From Blautia sp. (GTDB taxonomy: Bacteria > Bacillota > Clostridia > Lachnospirales > Lachnospiraceae): a stretch of 64,000 bases of DNA. The notes below the pieces were generated by a model. That model was not told where the DNA came from. It was given only the letters and a program-made list of their open reading frames with translations, and searched no databases. The DNA lies in the NCBI GenBank assembly GCA_017463155.1, contig JAFTPT010000021.1, forward strand, positions 1-64,000, read 5' to 3'. Shown piece by piece: positions 31,868 through 40,204 of the stretch; position 1 is the first letter of the stretch; the number at the start of each line of letters is the position of its first letter. Position numbers and translations under genes: made by a program.

Positions 31868-31902
31868 CTACATAGATTCTATAAGCAAAGGAGATAAGAA
31901 CT

Positions 31903-32448
31903 ATGGCAAACGATTTCTTTAACGATCTTAGCGAAACTCTCAGCAAGACCGCCAAGGGTCTCAGCGAGCGCATGGGCAGCATGTACGACGCGCAGAAGAT
32001 CCGCAGCAAGATCGCCGGAGAGGAAAAACTGATCAACAAGGCTCTGGCAGATATCGGACAGATCGTCTTTGACCGCTTTGCAGAAGGTGGGGAGGTAGAG
32101 GAGGATATCCGCGCACTTTGCGAGGAAATCTGCCAGCATAACGAGAGCATCGAGTCTCTCAAGGAAGAGGCGGCCGGCAAGAAGGGCCAGAAGATCTGCC
32201 CAGGCTGCAAGAAGAGTGTAGATAAGGAAGTCTCCTTCTGTCCGTTCTGCGGAACGCCGGTTCCGGATCCGGAACCGCCCGTAGAAGAGGAGCCTGAAGA
32301 GGCGGAGGAGTTCTTTGAAGACGAACAGACGGCCGAAGAGGTCGCCGAAGAGGCTGTCAGGGAAGCCGTGGAAGAAGGTAAAGCAGCAGCAGAAGAATTT
32401 GCCGACGCAGTAGCGGATGCGGTGGCAGGAACCGAGGAGAACGAGTGA
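31903..32448 (+). CDS. Zinc-ribbon protein with coiled N-terminus and acidic tail
   Basis: 181 residues of unknown function. Residues 1-95 are helical (NDLSETLSKTAKGLSERMGSM), followed by a zinc ribbon at about 100-125 (CPGCKKSV and CPFCGTPV), then a highly acidic Glu/Ala-rich C-terminal tail. No signal peptide or membrane segment. Preceded by AAAGGAGATAAGAACT, 35 bases after clpX. The name is structural only. Confidence 0.8.
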   Translation: MANDFFNDLSETLSKTAKGLSERMGSMYDAQKIRSKIAGEEKLINKALADIGQIVFDRFAEGGEVEEDIRALCEEICQHNESIESLKEEAAGKKGQKICPGCKKSVDKEVSFCPFCGTPVPDPEPPVEEEPEEAEEFFEDEQTAEEVAEEAVREAVEEGKAAAEEFADAVADAVAGTEENE

Positions 32449-32479
32449 TCCGGTCCTGTACCGGGTTCCGGCGGTATAT

Positions 32480-33685
32480 ATGAAGTTTACAAAGCGCATC
32501 CTGTCCGGGCTGGTATTCACAGGCATGATCCTGTGCCTGCTGGTGCTTCCCGTGCAGGGTGCACAGACGTCCACAGCGCCGATCGTCGGGGTTTCGGCTC
32601 CCAAGAAGCCGGCCCTGAAGGGAAAGGTATCAGGGACCAAACTGACACTTTCCTGGAACAAGGTGAGCGGCGCCAAGGGCTATTATCTGTACCTCTATAA
32701 CAAATCACAGAATACCTTCCGCTACTACAAGAATATTTCCGGCACCAAGACGAGCTTTTCCTTCACAGGGAAAAACAACAGTACATGGAAATTCCGGCTC
32801 AAGGCCTACAAGGTCTCGAACGGCACCAAGGTATTCAGCGCTGCTTCTTCCACCGTCACTCTTAAAACACCACCATCCCCGGCGGTCACGATCACGACGG
32901 CCGGTCATTCCACGTCCACAAAGATCCTGCTGAGATGGAGCAAGAACCCGTACGCGGAAGGATATCAGATCTACCGCGCGGACGGGGCCAAGGGCGCCTT
33001 CAAGCAGATCAAGACACTCAGCGGGAATACCACGCTTTCGTATACGGACAGCGGACTGAAGACAGGCGTCACCTATTACTACAAGATCCGCTGCTACCGC
33101 AAATATACGGGAGGCACTGTCTATTCCGCCTACAGCAGCACCAAGGCAATCTCTCCCTCCAACACGTCGGGGAAGACTGTACTGAAAAGGCCCATCCTCC
33201 TGGTGGGAGATTCGCGGACGGTCTTTCTCAAACACTATTTTGAGAATGACGATGCCGGGATCACCTGGATCTGCAAGTCCGGGGCGGGCTTAAGCTGGCT
33301 GACGTCAACGGCGGAGAAGGAGATCGCGGCCAGGCTGAACGGCAAGACAGACCTGTATATCTGGCTGGGGGCGAATGACGCCGGATACATGGACCGGTAC
33401 GTGGCCTACTACAACAAGATGATCCCTGAATGGAAAAAGCAGGGAGCGAATGTCTACATCATCGCCGTAGGACCGATCGAGAGCGATCCGTACGTGTCCG
33501 ATGCCACCGTTAAGAAGATGAACGTGATGCTTAAGAATGACGTCCAGGGAGCTACCTTTATGAGTCTGTATTATTACATGCAGAATAACGGCTTCAAGAC
33601 GATCGACGGGATCCACTATGACTACGCGACCTGCAAGCTGGTGTACGATTACATCATGAAGCAGGCCAAAAAGGCCAAAGCGTGA
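32480..33685 (+). CDS. Secreted protein with two FN3-like domains and an SGNH-hydrolase-like domain
   Basis: 401 residues with a signal peptide (residues 1-28, ending VQGAQ). Two fibronectin-III-like repeats follow (about 38-130, 135-235, with SWNKVSGAKGYYLYLY and RWSKNPYAEGYQIYR cores). From about 245 comes an SGNH/GDSL-like domain: GDSRT holds the expected nucleophile, GANDAG the oxyanion residue, and DGIHYD the Asp/His pair. Probably a surface esterase, perhaps a polysaccharide deacetylase; the substrate is unknown. ATG at 32480 is selected because the signal peptide begins there. Confidence 0.78.
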   Translation: MKFTKRILSGLVFTGMILCLLVLPVQGAQTSTAPIVGVSAPKKPALKGKVSGTKLTLSWNKVSGAKGYYLYLYNKSQNTFRYYKNISGTKTSFSFTGKNNSTWKFRLKAYKVSNGTKVFSAASSTVTLKTPPSPAVTITTAGHSTSTKILLRWSKNPYAEGYQIYRADGAKGAFKQIKTLSGNTTLSYTDSGLKTGVTYYYKIRCYRKYTGGTVYSAYSSTKAISPSNTSGKTVLKRPILLVGDSRTVFLKHYFENDDAGITWICKSGAGLSWLTSTAEKEIAARLNGKTDLYIWLGANDAGYMDRYVAYYNKMIPEWKKQGANVYIIAVGPIESDPYVSDATVKKMNVMLKNDVQGATFMSLYYYMQNNGFKTIDGIHYDYATCKLVYDYIMKQAKKAKA

Positions 33686-33743
33686 CCCGGAACGGAGCAC
33701 AACGAAACCCAAAAATAAACCTCACTAAATTGTAAAAAAATGC

Positions 33744-33772
33744 TTGACATTTGAGACAATTCGAGGTATGCT
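33744..33772 (+). promoter_or_regulatory. Promoter of the tRNA-Leu gene
   Basis: TTGACA (33744-33749), 17 bases, TATGCT (33767-33772), 31 bases before the mature tRNA. Confidence 0.75.
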
Positions 33773-33803
33773 AGTTAAGCAGTCGCGAAGACGACTGCTG
33801 AAT

Positions 33804-33888
33804 GCAGGAGTGGCGGAATTGGCAGACGCGCAGGCTTCAGGTGCCTGTGGTCGTTAAGATCGTGTGGGTTCAAGTCCCATCTCCTGCA
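33804..33888 (+). tRNA. tRNA-Leu (anticodon CAG)
   Basis: 85-base class II tRNA. The acceptor arms GCAGGAG and CTCCTGC pair fully. The anticodon loop CTTCAGGT gives CAG, and a long variable arm (TGGTCGTTAAGATCG) and the T-loop GGTTCAAGTCC are present. CCA is not encoded. Confidence 0.95.
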
Positions 33889-33897
33889 TTTTTTAAT

Positions 33898-33938
33898 GCC
33901 CGGAAAACCTTGCACAACGAGGAAATCCGGGCGTTTTT
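33898..33938 (+). terminator. Terminator after tRNA-Leu
   Basis: GCCCGGA pairs with TCCGGGC across a 21-base loop holding a small CCTTG/CGAGG stem, followed by GTTTTT. Confidence 0.75.
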
Positions 33939-34019
33939 GGCATTATAGACCTGTATTCCCGGACAGCAAAGACAAAAACAGTGTATGACGAAGGGCAAGA
34001 TGAATGGAGGAGGTTACTT

Positions 34020-35144
34020 ATGAGCATTGATCTTGGCAAAATGCCGAAACTGGGCTTTGGCCTTATGCGTCTGCCCGAAACAGACGGAAAGATCGATCAT
34101 GAGCATGTATGCAGGATGGTCGACGCCTACATGCGCGCGGGCTTGAACTACTTTGACACAGCCTATGTGTATCATGGCGGCCTGTCCGAGGTTGAAGCCA
34201 GGGAGGCTGTTGTAAAGCGCTACCCGAGGGAATGCTTTATGCTGGCGACAAAGCTGCCCGCCTGGGAGATTAAGAAGGAGGAGGACATCGAACGGATCTT
34301 CAACGAACAGCTCGAGAGAGCCGGTGTGGAATACTTTGATTTTTATCTTCTTCATTCGGTCGAGGATGGCAGCAACTATGACACCTACGTCAAATACAAC
34401 TGCTTTGACTGGTGTGTGAAGCGAAGGGAAGAGGGGAAGATCAGGCATTTCGGTTTCTCCTTCCACGGAAGCCCGGAACTTCTGGAAACGATCCTCGATC
34501 AACATCCGGAGGTGGAGTTCGTCCAGATCCAGTACAATTATCTTGACAGGACAAATCCGGTCGTTCAGTCCCAGAGACTGTACGAGATCCTGAGCGGCAG
34601 GAACATTCCGATCATTGTCATGGAGCCCGTGCGGGGCGGAATGCTCTCGGCTTTGGCGCCGGAGATCCAGGCGAAGTTCAAGGCCTGCAGACCGGATCAT
34701 TCCACGGCCTCCTGGGCCCTTCGTTTTGTGGGATCTCAGCCCGGGATCATGACGATCCTTTCCGGAATGTCAACGGAAGAACAGATGGCCGACAATATCG
34801 CGACCTTTACAGATTTTGAGCCGATGTCGGATAAGGAGATCGCGGTCGTGGACGAGGTCACCGATGAACTCCTCCGCATTCCGCAGATCGGCTGTACGGC
34901 CTGCAAGTACTGCTGTGATGGATGTCCGCAGCAGATCAGCATTCCGGATGTTTTCCGAACGGTCAACACGCTGCGGCGCTATCCGGATGACTGGCGCGCG
35001 AAGAATTTCTATTCCGGCCTGATCACAAGGAGCGGAAAGGCTTCGGACTGCGTCGCGTGCGGCCAGTGCGAGGGCGTATGTCCGCAGCATCTCCCGATCA
35101 TCGAACTGATGAAGGAAGCGGCGGCGCTTCTCGATAAAGAATAA
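34020..35144 (+). CDS. Aldo/keto reductase with C-terminal ferredoxin-like domain
   Basis: 374 residues. The TIM-barrel aldo/keto reductase domain (GFGLMRLP, NYFDTAYVYHGG with the catalytic Asp/Tyr, VQIQYNYLD) covers about residues 1-275. It is followed by a 4Fe-4S ferredoxin-like extension with CTACKYCCDGCPQ and CVACGQCEGVCPQ. This fused architecture is common in anaerobes and suggests electron transfer with ferredoxin rather than simple NADPH use; the substrate is unknown. ATG at 34020 follows GGAGGAGGTTACTT; the open frame begins earlier. Confidence 0.9.
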   Translation: MSIDLGKMPKLGFGLMRLPETDGKIDHEHVCRMVDAYMRAGLNYFDTAYVYHGGLSEVEAREAVVKRYPRECFMLATKLPAWEIKKEEDIERIFNEQLERAGVEYFDFYLLHSVEDGSNYDTYVKYNCFDWCVKRREEGKIRHFGFSFHGSPELLETILDQHPEVEFVQIQYNYLDRTNPVVQSQRLYEILSGRNIPIIVMEPVRGGMLSALAPEIQAKFKACRPDHSTASWALRFVGSQPGIMTILSGMSTEEQMADNIATFTDFEPMSDKEIAVVDEVTDELLRIPQIGCTACKYCCDGCPQQISIPDVFRTVNTLRRYPDDWRAKNFYSGLITRSGKASDCVACGQCEGVCPQHLPIIELMKEAAALLDKE

Positions 35145-35171
35145 AATCAATGAAATGGATGGAAGAGGATC

Positions 35172-36056
35172 TTGAATAATAAAACAGCTCTGGTCCTTGC
35201 GTGCGCGGGGATCTGCATGATGATGAGAACAGCAGTCATGGGGGAGGGGATGCTTTCGGCCCCCTCCGAAGATAATGAGAGTATATTTTCCGCCAATGTT
35301 TCGGCCGAACAGGAGATCGGCTGGGATGAGTCCTGGCAGTTTGCGGACTACTCGAAGATCCACACGGGAACGGCGGTCCTGCATACGCCGTCACAGGGAA
35401 ACGGGATCGTTGTCTGCGTCAATGCAGGACACGGAACTTCGGGAGGAGACAGTGTAAAGACGCTCTGCCATCCGGACGGAAGCCCGAAGGTCACGGGAGG
35501 GTCAACAGCGGAAGGAGCCACCTACGCGACGGCCGTCTCGGGAGGGGCCACGATGGCAGATGGTACATCGGAAGCGGCCGTGAACCTGCAGCTGGCACTT
35601 CTTCTTAAGGAGAAGCTGCTTGACGCAGGCTTCAGCGTGCTGATGATCCGCGAGGATACGGATGTGCAGCTGGACAACATCGCAAGGACCGTGATCGCGA
35701 ATGAGAATGCGGCGTGTCACCTGGCACTGCATTATGACAGTACAGCGTCGGACAAGGGATTTTTCTATATCGGTGTTCCAGGAGAAGCATCCTACCGGAG
35801 CATGGAGCCGGTGGCTTCCCACTGGACGGAACACGAAGACCTGGGGCAGCACATCCTGGCGGGCGTCAGGGACAGCGGGTACCGGATCTTTGGTTCCGGG
35901 ACGATGGAGATCGACCTGACCCAGACCTCCTATTCGACGATCCCGTCGGTCGATCTGGAGTGCGGAGACACGGCGAGTGACTGCTCCGTACCGACGCAGA
36001 CCCTTCTGGCCGAGGGGATCACGGCGGGGCTTCGGTCTTATTTTGGGGTGGAATAA
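35172..36056 (+). CDS. N-acetylmuramoyl-L-alanine amidase (Amidase_3)
   Basis: 294-residue secreted zinc amidase that cuts the glycan-peptide bond of peptidoglycan. Signal-like N-terminus (residues 3-25). The catalytic domain starts VVCVNAGHG (first zinc ligand), has LREDTD-like RED segment, LALHYDST (second His) and ends with the catalytic Glu in SVDLECGD. Several loops are longer than in typical AmiC domains (GGDSVKTL to GGATMADG). The start is TTG at 35172 with AGAGGA very close by, so the exact start is uncertain. Confidence 0.82.
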   Translation: MNNKTALVLACAGICMMMRTAVMGEGMLSAPSEDNESIFSANVSAEQEIGWDESWQFADYSKIHTGTAVLHTPSQGNGIVVCVNAGHGTSGGDSVKTLCHPDGSPKVTGGSTAEGATYATAVSGGATMADGTSEAAVNLQLALLLKEKLLDAGFSVLMIREDTDVQLDNIARTVIANENAACHLALHYDSTASDKGFFYIGVPGEASYRSMEPVASHWTEHEDLGQHILAGVRDSGYRIFGSGTMEIDLTQTSYSTIPSVDLECGDTASDCSVPTQTLLAEGITAGLRSYFGVE

Positions 36057-36133
36057 AAGTAGTTTCCATAGAAGTGTGAGCCGGGAAAATGGATACTTAC
36101 GCTGTAAGGTGCGCGATTTCCTTCGAAAAGGTG

Positions 36134-36162
36134 TTGCAAAAATATTAACGATATGTTACTAT
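36134..36162 (+). promoter_or_regulatory. Promoter of the secreted Ig-domain protein gene
   Basis: TTGCAA (36134-36139), 17 bases, TACTAT (36157-36162), about 50 bases before the GTG start. Confidence 0.65.
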
Positions 36163-36210
36163 GAAGTGGCTTAAACCGACGTTTTTTGCAACATTGAAAG
36201 GAGTATCGTC

Positions 36211-37188
36211 GTGTCAGATTTCCATAAGATTGCCAAAAGGCTTTCTGTTTTTGCAATACTTGTCATGATCGTTCTCGGCTGCAGGTCCGTAAGCGCCGCG
36301 ACGCCGCAGCTTAATAAAGTAGAAGCCAGGCTCTATGTCGGAAAGACCTTCCGGCTGTATCCTTCCTCCGGCAAGGCAACAAACTGGAAGAGTTACAATA
36401 CCAAGGTCGCGACCGTCAGCAAAAACGGCGCGGTGACCGGACGTAAAAAAGGGACGGCAACCATCTGCTGTACCGTGTCCGGAAAAACGCTGAAATGCAC
36501 GGTCAATGTACTCAACACGCAGACCAGCAAATATGTGAGCAACAAGTACGCCGAGGTGTGGCTGAACATCCTTGGCGCTGTGGAGACCGGCGGGCAGTCC
36601 TATGGTAAACGAAACTATGCCAGCTACATCGGTCCCTATACAGGATCACCCAACGAGCACAGCAGCACGGCCGGCGCTTATCAGGAATACGGCGAGAATC
36701 TCCGCCAGCTGCTTCTGGCCATTCAGAAACAGTATCCGACAACCTTTAAGGCCAAGGATACTGCTGGGATCGCGGATGACATCAAGAGGAACTGGTCCAG
36801 TTCCCACTACACGGTCAAGGCCGGGACAGCCAAGGCCAAATGCATCCAGAAGATCATTTCCAGCTACGTGGGCAAGCTGGTGCAGGACCAGCGGGCGATC
36901 GAGCTTCTTGATGAGTACCTTAAAGGGATCAGGAAGCTGGGCGTCAAGAACCTTCGCTGCGGGTTGTTTATGGCGGAGTGCTATCATCTGGGCGGCTATG
37001 CGGCCGTCAAACGGGTGGTGGCCCGCGCGACCAACAAGAACAGCCTCGTTGCACTTAAAAAGTCACTCTATCTGGATCAGAAGGATAAGAGCAGCAGCTA
37101 CCAGATCGGGGATGCGGTCTACAAGAGCCGGCACGAAGCGATCTACAAATGGCTGGCGACCTATATTCCCAGCAGCACCAAATACTGA
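36211..37188 (+). CDS. Secreted protein with Ig-like (Big_2) domain and possible lysozyme-like domain
   Basis: 325 residues. Signal peptide (about 1-30, ending VSAAT); a bacterial Ig-like domain at about 35-98 (WKSYNTKVATVSKNGAVTG is the Big_2 signature). A C-terminal domain of about 220 residues starts LGAVETGGQSYG and contains TAGAYQEYGENL. The ETGG segment early in the helical domain resembles the catalytic Glu region of lysozyme-like hydrolases, but this is only suggestive. GTG start behind AAAGGAGTATCGTC. It follows the amidase gene, which fits cell-wall remodelling. Confidence 0.65.
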   Translation: MSDFHKIAKRLSVFAILVMIVLGCRSVSAATPQLNKVEARLYVGKTFRLYPSSGKATNWKSYNTKVATVSKNGAVTGRKKGTATICCTVSGKTLKCTVNVLNTQTSKYVSNKYAEVWLNILGAVETGGQSYGKRNYASYIGPYTGSPNEHSSTAGAYQEYGENLRQLLLAIQKQYPTTFKAKDTAGIADDIKRNWSSSHYTVKAGTAKAKCIQKIISSYVGKLVQDQRAIELLDEYLKGIRKLGVKNLRCGLFMAECYHLGGYAAVKRVVARATNKNSLVALKKSLYLDQKDKSSSYQIGDAVYKSRHEAIYKWLATYIPSSTKY

Positions 37189-37191
37189 ACA

Positions 37192-37265
37192 GGAAAAGAG
37201 AGGGGGCGTTTCTCTGTCTTGTTAGCAAAAGCAAACAAGACAGAGAAACGCTCCCTCTCTTTTCC
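37192..37265. repeat. Dispersed palindromic repeat, copy 2 (diverged)
   Basis: Arms of 35 bases (left begins GGAAAAGAGAGGGGGCGTTT) around the loop AAAA, with only two mismatched positions. Relative to the other copies, most base changes occur in both arms, so pairing is kept. It lies between the ends of the Ig-domain gene and the tmRNA region. Confidence 0.85.
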
Positions 37266-37294
37266 AGATGCCTCTAATGGACCTGGCGGGAATC
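37265..37294 (-). repeat. Extra copy of the tmRNA gene 3' end
   Basis: 30 bases identical to 37428-37457, which spans the last 17 bases of the tmRNA gene and the 13 bases after it. The match breaks off after GGCGGGAATC. Beyond it are short GC palindromes (GGCGGG/CCCGCC and GGCGCC/GGCGCC). Confidence 0.85.
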
Positions 37295-37384
37295 CCGCCG
37301 GCGCCCAAGGCGCCTTTCAGGCCGCGTCGGCGTCGAAGGTCCACCGGACCTTCTCCTTCCGCATGCGATGCATGCTCCCTCCTT

Positions 37385-37417
37385 GTTCGATACCCGCCAA
37401 ATCCAAAGAGGCACCTG
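37385..37417 (+). repeat. Inverted, imperfect copy of the tmRNA 3' end
   Basis: Plus-strand GTTCGATACCCGCCA and what follows matches the tmRNA T-arm, acceptor strand and downstream AGAGGCATCTG on the opposite strand, with about six mismatches in 33 positions. With the true 3' end it forms a long hairpin around about ten bases. AGAGGCA/TGCCTCT plus a short T-run may act as the tmRNA terminator. Confidence 0.75.
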
Positions 37418-37440
37418 CACTTGCGTACAGATGCCTCTAA

Positions 37441-37784
37441 TGGACCTGGCGGGAATCGAACCCGCGTCCGAAAGTCTATCCCCTGGGCTTCTTCCATCAC
37501 AGTCGGTGGTTTGACATTCCCTCTATGCAGCGCCCTCCGACAGGCTCAGCATTTCAGTAGCTTCATGATACATCTGACGGGGCAAAGCTTACCCGCCAAG
37601 GTTTCTCACATCGTCGACGCCAGGTTCTCCCCGTGTGAGTGCGGGAAGGCTGACGAGCAGCCTCAGGCTGCTAACGCGTAACTTTCGTCTGCGTTTATAT
37701 TTAATTGCCCGGTTATTACGCAGTCTGGGCGGCTGCGGATGGCTTCCCCAACTTCAAAACCCCCGTCGAAACCAGTACAAGCCC
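37441..37784 (-). ncRNA. ssrA: Transfer-messenger RNA (tmRNA)
   Basis: 344 bases on the minus strand, CCA not encoded. The 5' end GGGCTTG pairs with CAGGTCC at the 3' end to form the acceptor stem, and the T-arm GGGTTCGATTCCC is present. The 5' part reads ACTGGTTTCGACGGGG, the classic tmRNA start. The tag frame near 37680-37710 encodes a peptide ending NADESYALAA followed by TGA. Pseudoknot-forming GC stems fill the remainder. It rescues stalled ribosomes with SmpB and marks products for proteolysis. Confidence 0.97.
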
Positions 37785-37811
37785 TTGGGTGGTTGTTCCA
37801 GTTGTGAGACT

Positions 37812-37840
37812 ATTATACGGAACGCAATTCGAAATGTCAA
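37812..37840 (-). promoter_or_regulatory. Promoter of tmRNA
   Basis: Minus strand: TTGACA (37840-37835), 17 bases, TATAAT (37817-37812). A perfect consensus, 27 bases before the mature 5' end. Confidence 0.9.
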
Positions 37841-37849
37841 GCCGCAGGA

Positions 37850-37897
37850 TTTATGAGAATCCGTGCTTTTGTATTTATGAGAATCCGTGCTTTTGTG
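37850..37897. repeat. 24-bp tandem duplication upstream of the tmRNA promoter
   Basis: TTTATGAGAATCCGTGCTTT plus four more bases, repeated twice head to tail with one difference in the last base. It directly flanks the tmRNA -35 region. Role unknown. Confidence 0.8.
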
Positions 37898-37965
37898 ATC
37901 AGACGATTCATGATATGCTGAATACGATCGGATTGTATTGGCAGACACAACGAAAGCGCGGGGAA

Positions 37966-38027
37966 GACAGGGGACGGTTCTGTGTCTTGTTTGACAAATC
38001 AAACAAGACACAGAACCGTCCCCTGTC
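37966..38027. repeat. Dispersed palindromic repeat, copy 3
   Basis: Same 29-base arms as copy 1 with the loop CAAA; complementarity extends a few bases on each side (37961-38033). Unlike the others it lies between divergent genes (tmRNA and dtd), directly before the dtd promoter. Confidence 0.9.
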
Positions 38028-38033
38028 TTTCCC

Positions 38034-38062
38034 TTGAGTTTTTTTTGCCGTCATGCTACTAT
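38034..38062 (+). promoter_or_regulatory. Promoter of dtd
   Basis: TTGAGT (38034-38039), 17 bases, TACTAT (38057-38062), 25 bases before the start codon and immediately after palindromic repeat copy 3. Confidence 0.6.
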
Positions 38063-38086
38063 AAGCAATAGAAAGGTGTGAGGATT

Positions 38087-38548
38087 ATGCGCTTTGTGAT
38101 CCAGGTCGTTTCACAGGCAAAGGTAGAAGTGGAAGGCAAGATCGTCGGGCAGATCGGCAAGGGCTACGCGGTGCTTGTCGGTGTGGGACGGGAGGACACA
38201 GAGGCCGTTGCGGACAGGATGGTCAAAAAGCTGCTGGGGCTCCGGATCTTCGCGGATGAGAACGGCAAGACCAACAGATCCCTGGCGGACGTGAACGGGG
38301 AGGTGCTGCTGGTTTCGCAGTTTACGCTCTATGCAGACTGTACCCACGGCAACCGGCCGGGCTTTACCAATGCGGGACTGCCGGAGCGGGCCAATGAGCT
38401 TTATGAATACATCATCGGGAAAGTAAAGGAGACCGTATCGGTCGTGGAGAAGGGCGTCTTTGGCGCGGACATGCACCTGACGCTCACCAACGAGGGACCG
38501 TTCACGATCATTCTTGATTCAGATGAACTGTTTCCGAAGAAACCATAA
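38087..38548 (+). CDS. dtd: D-aminoacyl-tRNA deacylase
   Basis: 153-residue Dtd, which removes D-amino acids (and glycine from tRNA-Ala) from mischarged tRNA in the cytosol. The two signature motifs are present: SQFTL near residue 80 and the cross-subunit NxGP(F)T as NEGPFT near residue 137. Full length for the family. ATG at 38087 has GTGAGG upstream and is taken in preference to GTG at 38078. Confidence 0.95.
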   Translation: MRFVIQVVSQAKVEVEGKIVGQIGKGYAVLVGVGREDTEAVADRMVKKLLGLRIFADENGKTNRSLADVNGEVLLVSQFTLYADCTHGNRPGFTNAGLPERANELYEYIIGKVKETVSVVEKGVFGADMHLTLTNEGPFTIILDSDELFPKKP

Positions 38549-38576
38549 GAAAAGAGAACAGGAGAGGATAGACACA

Positions 38577-39275
38577 ATGGATGGCCTGAAGATACTGGTT
38601 GTTGATGATGAGAGCCGTATGCGAAAGCTGGTCAAGGACTTTTTGACGCGCAAGAACTTTCAGGTGCTGGAGGCTGGTGACGGGGAGGAAGCCGTCGACC
38701 TGTTTTATCAGGACAAGGATATCGCCCTCATTATCCTGGATGTGATGATGCCCAAGATGGACGGCTGGCAGGTCTGCCGGGAGATCCGCAAGGAATCCAA
38801 GGTGCCGATCATCATGCTGACCGCCCGGGGCGACGAGCGGGATGAGCTGCTGGGTTTCGAACTCGGTGTGGACGAGTACATTTCCAAGCCCTTCAGCCCC
38901 AAGATCCTGGTGGCCAGGGTGGAAGCGATCCTCCGGCGTACCGGACAGGGGAACGCGGATGATGTGATCTCGGCCGGCGGCATCGTGATCGACAAGGCGG
39001 CCCACCAGGCGACCGTAGACGGAAAGCCCATGGAGCTCAGCTTCAAGGAATTTGAACTCCTGACGTATTTCCTGGAGAACCAGGGCATCGCCCTGTCCAG
39101 GGAGAAGATCCTGAATTCCGTCTGGAACTACGATTACTTTGGCGACGCCCGCACCATTGACACGCACGTCAAGAAGCTGCGCAGCAAGATGGGCGATAAG
39201 GGTGAACTGATCCGTACCGTGTGGGGCATGGGCTACAAATTCGAATGTCCGTCTTCTGATAATAACGAATCATAA
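38577..39275 (+). CDS. OmpR-family response regulator
   Basis: 232 residues: a receiver domain (VVDDESRM acidic pocket, phospho-acceptor Asp in IILDVMMPKMDG, Lys in ISKPFSP) followed by a winged-helix OmpR/PhoB DNA-binding domain (ELSFKEFELLTYFLEN, VWNYDYFGDARTIDTHVKKLR). ATG at 38577 follows ACAGGAGAGGATAGACACA. No kinase gene is adjacent; the only histidine kinase in the window lies at 48944-50497 in the same direction. Regulated genes are unknown. Confidence 0.93.
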   Translation: MDGLKILVVDDESRMRKLVKDFLTRKNFQVLEAGDGEEAVDLFYQDKDIALIILDVMMPKMDGWQVCREIRKESKVPIIMLTARGDERDELLGFELGVDEYISKPFSPKILVARVEAILRRTGQGNADDVISAGGIVIDKAAHQATVDGKPMELSFKEFELLTYFLENQGIALSREKILNSVWNYDYFGDARTIDTHVKKLRSKMGDKGELIRTVWGMGYKFECPSSDNNES

Positions 39276-39329
39276 ACAGGGACTGTAGAACAGGAAAAAC
39301 CAGCATGGAGAAAGGCGGCGTAGAAAAAC

Positions 39330-39959
39330 ATGGCAAAAGTATTGATATTGAACGGGAGCGCGAAGGCAAACGGCTGTACCGCTACAGCCCTGAATGAGAT
39401 GATCCGCGTTTTTGAGGCGGAGGGGATAGAAACCGAGCTGATCCAGGTCGGCAAGCTGACAGTCCGCGGATGTCTTTCCTGCGGGTACTGTGCAAAGAAC
39501 GGAAAATGTGTGATCAATGACGATCCGGTGAACGAGATTGCCGCAAAATTTGAGGCGGCGGACGGCCTGGTGATCGGAAGCCCGGTTTATTACGGTTCGC
39601 CGAACGGAACGATCCTGTCCTTCCTGGACAGACTGTTCTACAGCACGTCGTTCTCCAAGCACATGAAGGTCGGTGCAGCCGTCGTAAGCGCGAGGCGCGG
39701 CGGCAACACGGCGTCCTTCGACGTACTGAACAAGTATTTTACCATCAGCGGCATGCCGGTTGCCTCGTCCACCTACTGGAACCAGGTACACGGCTTTACC
39801 GCAGACGATGTGCGTAAGGATCTGGAGGGCCTGCAGACCATGCGGAACCTGGCCCGGAATATGGTATTTCTGATGAAAGCCATCGCGGATGCAAAAGAAA
39901 AATACGGCCTGCCTGAGCAGGAACATGAATTCTTTACCAGCTTTCCGGACGGGAAGTGA
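39330..39959 (+). CDS. Flavodoxin-like NADPH-dependent FMN reductase / iron-sulfur flavoprotein
   Basis: 209 residues with the flavodoxin-like fold. It starts KVLILNGSAKANGCT (FMN phosphate loop), has a RGCLSCGYCAKNGKC cysteine motif near residues 48-62, as in iron-sulfur flavoproteins or multimeric NAD(P)H-dependent oxidoreductases, and GSPVYYGSPNG. Probably a cytosolic redox enzyme acting on quinones or another small acceptor; the true substrate is unknown. Confidence 0.87.
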   Translation: MAKVLILNGSAKANGCTATALNEMIRVFEAEGIETELIQVGKLTVRGCLSCGYCAKNGKCVINDDPVNEIAAKFEAADGLVIGSPVYYGSPNGTILSFLDRLFYSTSFSKHMKVGAAVVSARRGGNTASFDVLNKYFTISGMPVASSTYWNQVHGFTADDVRKDLEGLQTMRNLARNMVFLMKAIADAKEKYGLPEQEHEFFTSFPDGK

Positions 39960-40204
39960 AAAGAGGGCGCGATGCCGGATAATTGTCCCGGACGGGAATG
40001 CTCTACCGGAATGCGGGACGGTGCGGGATGACGGCACAACGACGGTAACACTGAAAAACGTCGGACTCTATACGATCCTCGTATTCTGACGCTGAATGAG
40101 ATATATCACAAATCACAGGAACGTGGAATAAAACACGGAATGAAACAGCAGAGTATTTTCGCGGCAGGGGTCGTGGCAGATCTATGCTGAAGAGATGAAA
40201 ACAT

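Noticed and set aside
37192..37265. Insertion sequence ends
   Set aside because: The palindromes contain no transposase gene and no target-site duplication was recognised; treated as dispersed hairpin repeats.
37222..37856. Several short open frames over 37219-37856 on both strands
   Set aside because: They lie on the tmRNA gene and its flanking repeats; no ribosome sites or family features.
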